A DNA stretch of 54,588 nucleotides, taken from DATJLY01 sp035604195 (GTDB lineage Bacteria > Pseudomonadota > Alphaproteobacteria > ATCC43930 > CGMCC-115725). Each line of letters begins with the position of its first letter. The stretch's first letter is position 1. The position numbers and the translations under genes are program-made. This document shows positions 20,160 to 27,763 of the stretch, in pieces. A model generated the notes under the pieces. That model did not search any database. It had not been told where the DNA came from and saw nothing but the letters and a program-made list of their open reading frames with translations. Location: contig DATNIY010000046.1 in assembly GCA_035604195.1 (NCBI GenBank), forward strand, positions 1 to 54,588. Reading direction: 5' to 3'.

Positions 20160-21148
20160 GCGATTTTCGGGCGCTTCTGCTCGAGGAATCCGCCGGCAAG
20201 GTCACGTCGCGCATCGCCCGGCTGGCGGAAAGCGATTTGCCGCCCAGCGAGGTCACGGTCGCCGTGCGCTACTCGACGCTCAACTACAAGGACGGGATGA
20301 TTCTGCACGGCCTGGGCCGGCTGGTGCGGAAATACCCGCATGTGCCGGGCGTCGATTTCTCCGGCACGGTCGAGCGCTCGGATTCGCCGGATTACAAGCC
20401 GGGCGATGCGGTGATCCTGACGGGTTGGCGAGTCGGCGAGCAGCAATGGGGCGGCTATGCCGAGAAGGCGCGGGTCAAGGCGAGCCAACTCGTGCCGCTG
20501 CCGCCGGGCATGAGCCTCAAGCATGCCATGACCATCGGCACTGCCGGCCTCGCCGCCGTGCTGGCCGTGCTGGCGCTCGAGGAGCACGGGCTCAAACCCG
20601 GCGACGGCGAGGCGCTGGTGACCGGCGCCGCCGGCGGGGTCGGCAGCGTCGCCGTGGCGTTGCTCGCGCGCGCCGGGCATCGCGTCGTCGCTTCCACCGG
20701 GCGGCCGGCGGCGCATGAGTATCTCGCAGGCCTGGGCGCGGCGGGTTTTATCGACCGCGCCGAACTCGCCAAGCCGCCGGCGCGGCCGCTCGACAACGAG
20801 CGCTGGGCCGGCGCGGTCGATGCGGTCGGCAGCACGACGCTCGCTTCGATCCTGACGCAGCTGCGCTACCGCGCCAGCGTCGCCGCCTGCGGCCTGGCCG
20901 GCGGCAACGACCTGCCGGCGAGCGTCATTCCTTTTCTGCTGCGCGGCGTGAACCTTTTGGGCATCGATTCCGTGCTGTGCCCGCTCGAGCGCCGGCGAGT
21001 CGCTTGGAACCGGCTCGCACGCGACCTCCCGGCCGAGGCGCTGGAGAGCATGACCGAGACAGTCCCGCTCGCGGCGCTGCCCGAGCTTGGCCGCCGCATC
21101 CTCGAAGGCGGCATCCGCGGCCGCATCGTCGTCGACCTCCAGGCCTGA
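20156..21148 (+). CDS. acuI: AcuI/YhdH-family quinone oxidoreductase
   Basis: A 330-residue zinc-free medium-chain dehydrogenase/reductase of the YhdH/AcuI group, whose known members reduce acrylyl-CoA to propionyl-CoA with NADPH. Signatures: STLNYKDGMILHGLG, PGVDFSGTVE, WGGYAEKARV, the Rossmann motif VTGAAGGVGSVAV and LLGIDSVLCP. It follows the thiolase with ATGA overlap. The true substrate may be a longer enoyl-CoA; AcuI assignment is by family resemblance. Confidence 0.85.
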   Translation: MSDFRALLLEESAGKVTSRIARLAESDLPPSEVTVAVRYSTLNYKDGMILHGLGRLVRKYPHVPGVDFSGTVERSDSPDYKPGDAVILTGWRVGEQQWGGYAEKARVKASQLVPLPPGMSLKHAMTIGTAGLAAVLAVLALEEHGLKPGDGEALVTGAAGGVGSVAVALLARAGHRVVASTGRPAAHEYLAGLGAAGFIDRAELAKPPARPLDNERWAGAVDAVGSTTLASILTQLRYRASVAACGLAGGNDLPASVIPFLLRGVNLLGIDSVLCPLERRRVAWNRLARDLPAEALESMTETVPLAALPELGRRILEGGIRGRIVVDLQA

Positions 21149-21238
21149 ATTTTTTGCGCTTTCGCCAAGCCGAGCGGGCGGCAGCGCTCTGCGAAGCCGA
21201 TGCTTTCAAAACTTTTATCTTTTAAGACCAATTAGATA

Positions 21239-21266
21239 TAGACGATTCCTGATTTTAACTTATAAT
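21239..21266 (+). promoter_or_regulatory. Candidate strong promoter for the amidase gene
   Basis: In a conspicuously AT-rich stretch (about 21200-21275), TAGACG at 21239-21244 is followed after 16 bases by a perfect TATAAT at 21261-21266. The amidase start is at 21324, giving a leader of about 50 bases. A perfect -10 is unusual for this GC-rich window. Confidence 0.55.
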
Positions 21267-21323
21267 GAACCTCCGTAGTGCTTCTAAAGCCGGGTACGAT
21301 TCCTGACCGGGGCGGAGACGGCG

Positions 21324-22142
21324 GTGGTGCAATTCGGCGGTTGCGATCGGCGCGGGTTTCTGCGGCTCCTCGGAGTTACGGCGGCTGGAGCGTGCGTCAC
21401 GCCGTGGGGCCAGGCGCTGGCCGAGCCGCGGCGCGGGTCGCGCGGTTTGCGGCTCGTCGCTCTCGATCCGGGCCATGGCGGCGTCGATCCCGGCTGCATC
21501 GGGCTGAGCGGCGCTTATGAGAAAGACGTGACCCTGGCCCTGGCTCAGGAACTCGGCCGCGAGCTCGAGGCGACGCGGCGCTATCGCATCGCGCTGACGC
21601 GCCAAGGCGACGAGTTCGTGCCGCTGGGCGAGCGGGTGGCGCGGGCGCGCGCCGCGGGCGCCGAGTTGCTGTTGTCGATTCATGCCGATGCGCTGCCCGA
21701 GGAGCAATGGCGCGGCGCCTCGGTCTTCACGCTCTCGGAGCGGGCATCCGACGCCCAAGCAGCCGCGCTCGCCGCACGCGAAAACAGCGCCGATTTGGTG
21801 GCGGGTCCGGTCGCCGGCGTCGATCTGTCGCGCCACGCGCCCGAGGTCAGCAACATCCTTTTCGACCTGGCGCGGCGCGAGACCAACAATTTGTCGCTGC
21901 GCCTGGCGCAAGAGCTGGTGACGGAGCTCGGCAAGCGCGTCCGTCTCCTCGACCACACCCATCGCTCGGCGGGCTTCGCCGTGCTCAAGGCGCCGGACGT
22001 TCCCTCGGCTCTGGTCGAGACCGGCTGCCTCTCCAACCGCGAGGAAGAGCGCCTGCTGCAGCAGGAATCCTATCAGCGCAAGCTGGCGGCGGGGCTCGTG
22101 CAATCCATCAACGACTATTTCGACACGGTCGCCAAGGCCTGA
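21324..22142 (+). CDS. N-acetylmuramoyl-L-alanine amidase, Tat-exported
   Basis: A 272-residue Amidase_3 (AmiC-type) zinc amidase that cuts the bond between MurNAc and the stem peptide. An N-terminal twin-arginine motif (DRRGFLRLL) precedes a hydrophobic stretch, so export by Tat is likely, as for AmiA/AmiC. Zinc ligands sit in ALDPGHGGVDPG, GAYEKDVTLAL and LLSIHADAL; the catalytic Glu is in SALVETGCLSN. No AMIN targeting domain is present, so it is a short form. GTG start at 21324. Confidence 0.92.
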   Translation: MVQFGGCDRRGFLRLLGVTAAGACVTPWGQALAEPRRGSRGLRLVALDPGHGGVDPGCIGLSGAYEKDVTLALAQELGRELEATRRYRIALTRQGDEFVPLGERVARARAAGAELLLSIHADALPEEQWRGASVFTLSERASDAQAAALAARENSADLVAGPVAGVDLSRHAPEVSNILFDLARRETNNLSLRLAQELVTELGKRVRLLDHTHRSAGFAVLKAPDVPSALVETGCLSNREEERLLQQESYQRKLAAGLVQSINDYFDTVAKA

Positions 22143-22259
22143 GCCTGGTGGCCGGGTGTAGGCTCGCCGGCGCCCCGGGGGTGCTGGCGATGGCAGAAAT
22201 TCTGCCCGGGCGACCGGCGCGTTAACCTTTTGTTGAGGATTTGCCGGGTATAACGACCG

Positions 22260-22347
22260 TGCAATTCGCGGTTATGCCGTGCATTGCAAGTCCTTCGGGC
22301 TTTTCCTCCCTGAACCTGGGCCGCACTTCGGTGCGGCCCTTTTTTTT
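22260..22347 (+). ncRNA. Candidate alpha-r8/suhB (MmgR-like) small RNA
   Basis: No ORF fits here. A -10-like TATAAC at 22249-22254 precedes a short 5' stem (GCAAT at 22261-22265 with ATTGC at 22283-22287). The single-stranded motif TTTTCCTCCCT follows at 22301-22311, and then a strong terminator hairpin ends at 22347. The UUUCCUCCCU motif directly before a GGGCCGC-type terminator is, as I recall, the mark of the alpha-r8 family (MmgR in Sinorhizobium meliloti; suhB RNA in Rfam). The C-rich motif would be the part that pairs with Shine-Dalgarno regions of targets. The -35 is not convincing and the exact 5' end is inferred. Confidence 0.6.
22318..22347 (+). terminator. Rho-independent terminator
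   Basis: GGGCCGCAC / GTGCGGCCC, a 9-bp GC-rich stem with a TTCG tetraloop (22327-22330), followed by eight T residues at 22340-22347. Ends the candidate small RNA and any read-through from the amidase gene. Confidence 0.93.
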
Positions 22348-22557
22348 CTGCAAGTCGTTGGTAGGACTAAATTTTTCTCTCCGACCGCGGGCCGAATCAG
22401 GAGCGCCCCGCGGGCCCCGCATGCTTCGGTCAGGATTATCGTCACGGGGAAATAGCGCAGTTTGCCATGGTGCTGTCGGTCCAGAGAATGTCGATTTAGA
22501 TCGCCTGCGACGTTGGTCGATGGTAAACGATCCGGTCGCGAGAGACAGGTACCGACC

Positions 22558-22863
22558 ATGATCAAACTGACCCTGCTTTACGGCCAGCCCAAGGACCCTG
22601 CTGCCTTCGAGCGGTATTATGCGGAGACGCACATGCCGATTGCCTCGCAAATTCAGGGCCTGCGGCGTATCGAGCTTGCCAAAGTGACCGGTACGCCCGA
22701 TGGCGGAACGCCCGCGTTCTATCGTATGGCGGAACTCTATTTCGACAGTCCCGAGCACATGCAGCGCGTGTTGGCGACACCGGAGGCGCGAAAGGCGGTG
22801 GCCGATCTGCCGAACTTCGCAACCGGCGGCATTACGAGCTTGATCGCGCAGGTCCAGGAATAG
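22558..22863 (+). CDS. EthD-domain protein
   Basis: A 101-residue protein of the dimeric alpha/beta-barrel superfamily. MIKLTLLYGQPKDPAAFERY and YAETHMPIASQIQGL are the EthD start, and the C-terminal part contains the FDSPEHMQRVLATPE segment. EthD was first seen in ethyl tert-butyl ether degradation but most homologues are of unknown role. The ATG at 22558 matches homologue starts. It stands alone, about 210 bases after the terminator. Confidence 0.85.
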   Translation: MIKLTLLYGQPKDPAAFERYYAETHMPIASQIQGLRRIELAKVTGTPDGGTPAFYRMAELYFDSPEHMQRVLATPEARKAVADLPNFATGGITSLIAQVQE

Positions 22864-22968
22864 GCGTCAATCGGTCCATTTCTCCACCGAAGCGCGCAAC
22901 TGCATAGCCTTAACGGAGCGGCCGGAGCCGCGGTCGCCGACGGCCCTTGCACAAGCCATTGAAAATAA

Positions 22969-23043
22969 TGGTGCTGCCGGTAAGGATTGAACTTACGACC
23001 TCCCCCTTACCAAGGGGGTGCTCTACCACTGAGCTACGGCAGC
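22969..23043 (-). tRNA. tRNA-Thr (GGT)
   Basis: Minus-strand 75-nt cloverleaf with encoded CCA. Acceptor GCTGCCG/CGGCAGC, D arm GCTC...GAGC, anticodon stem CCCCC/GGGGG with loop TTGGTAA giving anticodon GGT (23011-23009), T arm GTAAG-TTCAATC-CTTAC. All stems pair fully. Confidence 0.96.
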
Positions 23044-23137
23044 GAAGCCACGTGTTTCCTTGACTGTTTATGGGCCGTTCGGGCCTGACGCGCGTCGGCA
23101 TACACGAACGCCTCTCGGCTGGCAAGTTTCCGCCCGT

Positions 23138-24385
23138 CTATTTCCGGGCATTCTGGAAGGAATAGATGAAGTCGCCGGTCCTGTATTCCGGCGGCCAGAC
23201 GATGACGGCCTTCTTCGGGTCCTCGAACTGCTCGACCGCATTGCCGGCGATGTGCTGGAATTGCGTGCTGATGACCCGCGACTTGGTCCACTCGCCGTCC
23301 GGCCCGAAGGCGATCTCGCCAGCCACGGTGTTGAAGCTGTGGCCGTGGATGTAATCGGCGAGCTTGTTCTGATCGAAGCCCTTGGTCGCCTCGACCGCTT
23401 GGCCCAGCACCTGCAAAGCAGCATAGCCGAAGGGGGCAAAGGCGTAGCCCAGCGGATCGATGCCTTCCCCTGGCGCCCGCGCCGCATAGGTTTTGAGCAG
23501 CCCCTGCAGGCCGGGAAAATCGAAGCCGAGCGAGAAGAAGTCCTGGCTGACCATGCCGTTGAGCAATGGGCCCAACTGCATGCGGGTCGCCGTGGCGGCA
23601 AGCCCGACCATGTTGCCGCCGAACATCTTGGCGTTGAGCCCGATCTCGTTGGCGGCATGGATCATGCCGATCGAGTCGGGGTTGTAGCCGGCGTTGTAAA
23701 CGATGTCCGGATTGGTCGCGTTGATCGCGCGCACGATCGGCGCGAAATCCGTGGTCGCCGGCGGATAGGCCTTGTCATAAACCACTTCGAGCCCGGCGGT
23801 CTTGGCGTTCTCGCGCGCGCCGTCGGTCGAATTCTTGGCGAATTCGGCGTCGGCGGCGGAGATCGCGATGGTGCGCGGACGCGGGTTCTGCATCGTCGCC
23901 AGCCGGAAGAACCCCTCGGAATTGGCGAGCTTCGGCGTCGGTCCGGATGGCAGCATCGAGAAATATTTGGGGTAGTGAAACTGGCTGTTGGCGGCGAGCG
24001 CGGTCACGCCGACCGTCGCCATGTCGTGCTGCATCAGCACCGCAAGCGCCGGCACCACCATATTGGTCGCATAGGGCCCGACGGTGAGGTCGACCTTGTC
24101 GACCTCGATGAGCTTCGTATAGATGGCGGGCACCGTAGCGGGGCTGCTCTGGTCGTCATAGCAAATGAGTTGGACCGGACGGCCCAAGAGACCGCCCTTG
24201 GCATTGACGTCGTCGCGCCAGATCTGCATGCCCACCAGGACCTGCTTGCCGTTGACCGCGACGCCGCCGGTCATCGCCATGCTGCAGCCGATCTTCACCG
24301 GCTCGGCTGCCTGAGCCGCGGTCGAGCTCGCGGCGGCCAACATGACGGCGCCGAGCAGACTCAGCGCGGAATTCTTCCGAGACAT
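23138..24385 (-). CDS. ABC transporter substrate-binding protein, branched-chain amino acid type
   Basis: A 415-residue periplasmic type I binding protein. It has a signal sequence ending STAAQA-A and the family start VKIGCSMAMTGGVAVNGKQ. NAKGGLLGRPVQLICYDDQS lies in the first lobe. The ligand-binding region reads GVTALAANSQFHYPKYF. The ATG at 24385 is preceded by GGAAG and gives the signal peptide. No permease or ATPase gene adjoins it, so it is an orphan that must use a transporter encoded elsewhere, perhaps the Liv system at 41.5 kb. Ligand unknown. Confidence 0.9.
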   Translation of the reverse strand: MSRKNSALSLLGAVMLAAASSTAAQAAEPVKIGCSMAMTGGVAVNGKQVLVGMQIWRDDVNAKGGLLGRPVQLICYDDQSSPATVPAIYTKLIEVDKVDLTVGPYATNMVVPALAVLMQHDMATVGVTALAANSQFHYPKYFSMLPSGPTPKLANSEGFFRLATMQNPRPRTIAISAADAEFAKNSTDGARENAKTAGLEVVYDKAYPPATTDFAPIVRAINATNPDIVYNAGYNPDSIGMIHAANEIGLNAKMFGGNMVGLAATATRMQLGPLLNGMVSQDFFSLGFDFPGLQGLLKTYAARAPGEGIDPLGYAFAPFGYAALQVLGQAVEATKGFDQNKLADYIHGHSFNTVAGEIAFGPDGEWTKSRVISTQFQHIAGNAVEQFEDPKKAVIVWPPEYRTGDFIYSFQNARK

Positions 24386-24513
24386 CTTCCATCCCCCTAT
24401 ACGCTCGCACCCCGCCATCTCTTGCGGCGGTTGCGTCGTGCCCGCGCGGCGTCGGAGCAAATCCTCCCGCCGCCGCGGCCGCCGCGTCAAGCGCGGTGGC
24501 GCGGTGTGCCTTG

Positions 24514-25389
24514 CTAGGCCGCGGCGAAATGCTCCGACAACATGCGTGCGAGGCTGTCGCGCCAGGGCAGTGGCCGGATGCCGAAGCGCGCCGCGATCTT
24601 GCTGCAGTCGAGCACCGAATAGGCCGGCCTGGGCGCGGCGGTCGGATAGTCCGCGGTGGTGATGGCGGTGACGCGCGGACGGCGGCCGGTATAGGGGAAA
24701 GCGAGATCGAAGACGGCCTCGGCGAAGCCATGCCAGGTGACTTCGCCGGCGCCCGTGTAGTGATAGGTTCCCCACGGCCCGCCATCGCCGAGACCGGCGG
24801 CGATCTGCGCGATCGCCAACGCGATGTCCGCGGCCGAGGTCGGCGAGCCGAGTTGATCGGCGACGACGCGCAACTCGTCGCGCTCGCCGCCGAGCCGTAG
24901 CATGGTCTTGACGAAATTCTGGCCGGTGCGACCGTAGACCCACGCCGTGCGCAGGATGATCTGCCGGTCGAGCGCGCCGCGGATGGCGGCTTCGCCCGCC
25001 GCCTTGCTTTTGCCATAGGCGCCGAGCGGTGCGATCGAGTCGTCCTCGCGATAGGGTGTTCGTTGCTTGCCGTCGAAGACATAATCGGTCGAGACATGGA
25101 TGAGCGCGGCGCCGGTCGCGGCGCAGGCGGCGGCGACATTGGCGGCGCCGTCGCGGTTGACGCGGAAGGCGACGGCGGTCTCGGCTTCGGCGCGATCGAC
25201 CGCGGTGTAGGCGGCGGCGTTGACCACAAGCTCCGCTCCGCTCGCGGCGACTGTGGCCAAGGTCGCCGCGCGGTCGCCGATATCGAGCTCGGCGCGCGCC
25301 AACCCGTGCAGGGCGACACCCGCTGCCCATCGCGCGCGCAGCACTTCGCTGCCGATCTGTCCGTGGCTGCCGAGGACGAGCACCTTCAT
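24514..25389 (-). CDS. rfbD: dTDP-4-dehydrorhamnose reductase
   Basis: A 291-residue short-chain dehydrogenase-fold enzyme performing the last step of dTDP-L-rhamnose synthesis. Seen: NAD(P)-binding VLGSHGQIGSEVL, VVNAAAYTAVDRAE, STDYVFDG, the Y-x3-K catalytic pair in GAYGKSKAAGE, and RTAWVYG. Diverges from rfbA over a 171-base shared region. rfbB and rfbC are not in the window. Confidence 0.95.
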   Translation of the reverse strand: MKVLVLGSHGQIGSEVLRARWAAGVALHGLARAELDIGDRAATLATVAASGAELVVNAAAYTAVDRAEAETAVAFRVNRDGAANVAAACAATGAALIHVSTDYVFDGKQRTPYREDDSIAPLGAYGKSKAAGEAAIRGALDRQIILRTAWVYGRTGQNFVKTMLRLGGERDELRVVADQLGSPTSAADIALAIAQIAAGLGDGGPWGTYHYTGAGEVTWHGFAEAVFDLAFPYTGRRPRVTAITTADYPTAAPRPAYSVLDCSKIAARFGIRPLPWRDSLARMLSEHFAAA

Positions 25390-25522
25390 CGCGGACGGCT
25401 TTCGCTGTTCATCGCCGGCGCGATCTTAGCGTAGCCGCTACGGGCGGGTCGATAACGGGCCGCGCATGGCGGGCTTGTTCCGCTGCTTGTCGCGTGATGC
25501 GCGCCTCGCCGTGGGCTAGAAT

Positions 25523-25548
25523 GTCCGCGTGACACGGCCAACGCGGAC
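25523..25548. repeat. Inverted repeat GTCCGCGT / ACGCGGAC before rfbA
   Basis: Eight-base perfect arms with a 10-base centre, located right after a -10-like TAGAAT (25517-25522) and 12 bases before the rfbA start at 25561. It could be an operator or a 5' leader hairpin. Confidence 0.5.
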
Positions 25549-25560
25549 GGAAATTCGGGG

Positions 25561-26430
25561 ATGAAGGGAATTTTGCTTGCGGGCGGCACGGGCAGCCGCA
25601 TGTATCCGCTGACCGGCGTCATCAGCAAGCAGCTCCTGCCGGTCTACGACAAGCCGATGGTTTACTATCCGCTGTCGACCTTGATGCTGGCCGGCGTGCG
25701 CGACATTCTGGTCATCACCACGCCCCGGGAGCAGCCGCTGTTCCAGGCGCTCCTCGGCAGCGGCGCCGAGTGGGGGATCGCGCTCTCCTATGCGGCGCAG
25801 CCCAAGCCCGGCGGCATTCCCGAGGCCTTCCTCATCGGCCGCGACTTCATCGCCGGCGAGAAATGCGCGCTCGCTCTTGGCGACAACATCTTTTACGGCG
25901 ACGGCTTCATCGGCCTGCTGCGCCAAGCCGCGCAATTCGAGACGGGCGCCGTCCTCTTCGCCTATTGGGTGGCCGATCCCGAACGCTATGGCGTCGTCGA
26001 ATTCGACGGCGCGTGGCGGCCTTGCGGCATCGTCGAGAAGCCGCGCAATCCGGCCTCGCATTACGCCGTCACCGGGCTTTATTTCTATGATTCCGAGGTC
26101 GCGGAGATCGCCGCCTCGCTGGCGCCATCGCCGCGCGGCGAGCTCGAGATCACCGACGTCAACAACCGCTATCTCGCGCGCGGCACCTTGCAGGTCGAGC
26201 GTCTCGGCCGCGGCTATGCCTGGCTCGACACGGGCACGCCGGAAAGCCTGCTGCGCGCCGCCGAATTCATCGAGGCGGTCGAGCAGCGTCAGGGCCTCAA
26301 GATCGCGGCACCAGAAGAGATCGCCTGGCGCATGGGCTTCATCGACACGGGCCAGCTTCGCCGCCTCGCCGAGCGGGCCCGGCAAAGCGCCTATGGCCGC
26401 TATCTCCTGGGCATTCTCGAGGATCCCTGA
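25561..26430 (+). CDS. rfbA: Glucose-1-phosphate thymidylyltransferase
   Basis: A 289-residue RmlA nucleotidyltransferase making dTDP-glucose, first step to dTDP-rhamnose. Conserved: GILLAGGTGSRMYPLT, SKQLLPVYDKPMVYYPLS, PGGIPEAFLIG, ALGDNIFYGDG, and EITDVNNRYL; the C-terminal allosteric extension is present, so it is the full long form. Probably supplies rhamnose for surface polysaccharide together with rfbD. Confidence 0.97.
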   Translation: MKGILLAGGTGSRMYPLTGVISKQLLPVYDKPMVYYPLSTLMLAGVRDILVITTPREQPLFQALLGSGAEWGIALSYAAQPKPGGIPEAFLIGRDFIAGEKCALALGDNIFYGDGFIGLLRQAAQFETGAVLFAYWVADPERYGVVEFDGAWRPCGIVEKPRNPASHYAVTGLYFYDSEVAEIAASLAPSPRGELEITDVNNRYLARGTLQVERLGRGYAWLDTGTPESLLRAAEFIEAVEQRQGLKIAAPEEIAWRMGFIDTGQLRRLAERARQSAYGRYLLGILEDP

Positions 26431-26488
26431 GGGACAGCTTTACGGGCGACCCATCCGAAGCGCGCGACGCGCCGCCGCGCCCGCCCAC

Positions 26489-26587
26489 TCAGGTCGTGCG
26501 GATCGCCACCTTCACCTTCTTCGCCAGCTCCGGCGTGATCTGGCTGATGCCGTGCGCCGTCTTGGCATGTTCGGCGGCCTTCTTCAC
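26489..26587 (-). pseudogene. Fragment of a DUF1059-family gene
   Basis: On the minus strand a frame of 32 codons reads VKKAAEHAKTAHG and then ITPELAKKVKVAIR before a stop. This matches the C-terminal half of DUF1059 proteins (about 55-60 residues). The N-terminal half, with the usual cysteine, is missing: an in-frame stop lies a few codons upstream. It lies just beyond the end of the molybdenum-hydroxylase operon. A GTG could start a 32-residue peptide but I see no reason to think it is made. Confidence 0.45.
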
Positions 26588-26614
26588 TAATGACCAGTGG
26601 CCCGGCGAGACCGA

Positions 26615-27733
26615 TCAGCCGCCCCAGACCTCGCGGGCAACCTCGACCACGAGACGAAGCTTGGCGACCTCGTCCTCGAGCGCGAGATCGTTGCCCTCGG
26701 CGGCGCTGGCGAAGCCGCATTGCGGCGAGAGCGCGAGTTGATCCAAGGGGGCGTAGCGCTGCGCCTCGTCGATGCGGCGCTTCAGCGCGTCCTTGCTCTC
26801 GAGCGTGCCGGTCTTGGTCGTCACCAGGCCCAAGACCGCGATCTTGCCTTTGGGCAGGAAGCGCAGCGGTTCGAAGCCGCCCGCCCGCGCGCTGTCGTAT
26901 TCGAGGAAGAAGCCATCGACCTTGGCCTCGTTGAACAGGACCTCGGCAATGGGGTCGTAGCCGCCCTCGGCCATCCAAGTGCTGCGGAAATTGCCGCGGC
27001 AGATATGGATGCAGACGCTCATATCGCGCGGCCGCGCCGCGATCGAAGCATTGATGAGCCCGACATAGGTGCGCGGCAGCGTTTCCGGGTTCTCGCCGAT
27101 GCCGCGCACCTGCTCGCGTATCGCGGGATCGCAGAGATAGGCGAAGTTGGTGTCGTCGAGCTGCAGATAGCGGCAGCCGGCCGCCGCCAGATCGGCGATC
27201 TCCTCGCCATAGGCCTTGGCGACATCGGCGAAGAACTCGGCCATCTCGGGATAGGCTTTGTCGTCGACGAGCGCGCGGCCGCCGCGAAAATGCAGCAAGG
27301 TCGGCGAGGGAATCGTCTGCTTCGGCAGGGCATGCGCGATCGATTTCAGGAACTTGAAATCCTCGACGAAGATGCCGCGCGGGCGGCTGAACTTGCCGGT
27401 GACGGCGAAGGCGGAAAGGTCGCGCTCGGTTTCGCCCGCGCTGGAATGGAAACGCGCCTTGAACTTCGCCGTCGTGACCGCGACGTTGGCGAAGGACATG
27501 AGGAAATCGCGCTGCCACGAGCCGCGGCGATATTCGCCGTCGGTGACCGCCCGCAGGCCGATCTCCTCCTGGAGCCGCACGGCCGCGCGAATCTCCTCGT
27601 CCTCGATGCGCCGCAGCGCCGCAGCGTCGATTTCGTTGCGCGCCCTGGCCTCGCGCGCGTTTTTTAGCTTTGCCGAACGCAGCAGGCTGCCGACTTGGTC
27701 GGCGCGGAACGGCGGCTTGTCTCGCTGGGTCAT
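26615..27733 (-). CDS. MetE catalytic-domain protein, YxjG/YxjH-like
   Basis: A 372-residue protein that is only the C-terminal catalytic barrel of cobalamin-independent methionine synthase. The zinc ligands are complete: His and Cys in CIHICRGNFRS, Glu in GFFLEYDS, Cys in LSPQCGFAS. The start MTQRDKPPFRADQVGSLLR and this motif wording are like Bacillus YxjG/YxjH. Such core-MetE proteins move a methyl or alkyl group onto a thiol activated by zinc, often with a donor other than methyl-folate. The ATG at 27733 has GGAGA before it. Last gene of the operon, 30 bases after its upstream paralogue. Confidence 0.9.
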   Translation of the reverse strand: MTQRDKPPFRADQVGSLLRSAKLKNAREARARNEIDAAALRRIEDEEIRAAVRLQEEIGLRAVTDGEYRRGSWQRDFLMSFANVAVTTAKFKARFHSSAGETERDLSAFAVTGKFSRPRGIFVEDFKFLKSIAHALPKQTIPSPTLLHFRGGRALVDDKAYPEMAEFFADVAKAYGEEIADLAAAGCRYLQLDDTNFAYLCDPAIREQVRGIGENPETLPRTYVGLINASIAARPRDMSVCIHICRGNFRSTWMAEGGYDPIAEVLFNEAKVDGFFLEYDSARAGGFEPLRFLPKGKIAVLGLVTTKTGTLESKDALKRRIDEAQRYAPLDQLALSPQCGFASAAEGNDLALEDEVAKLRLVVEVAREVWGG

Positions 27734-27763
27734 GGCGGTCTCCTTTTTTTGAATTCTACTCAA

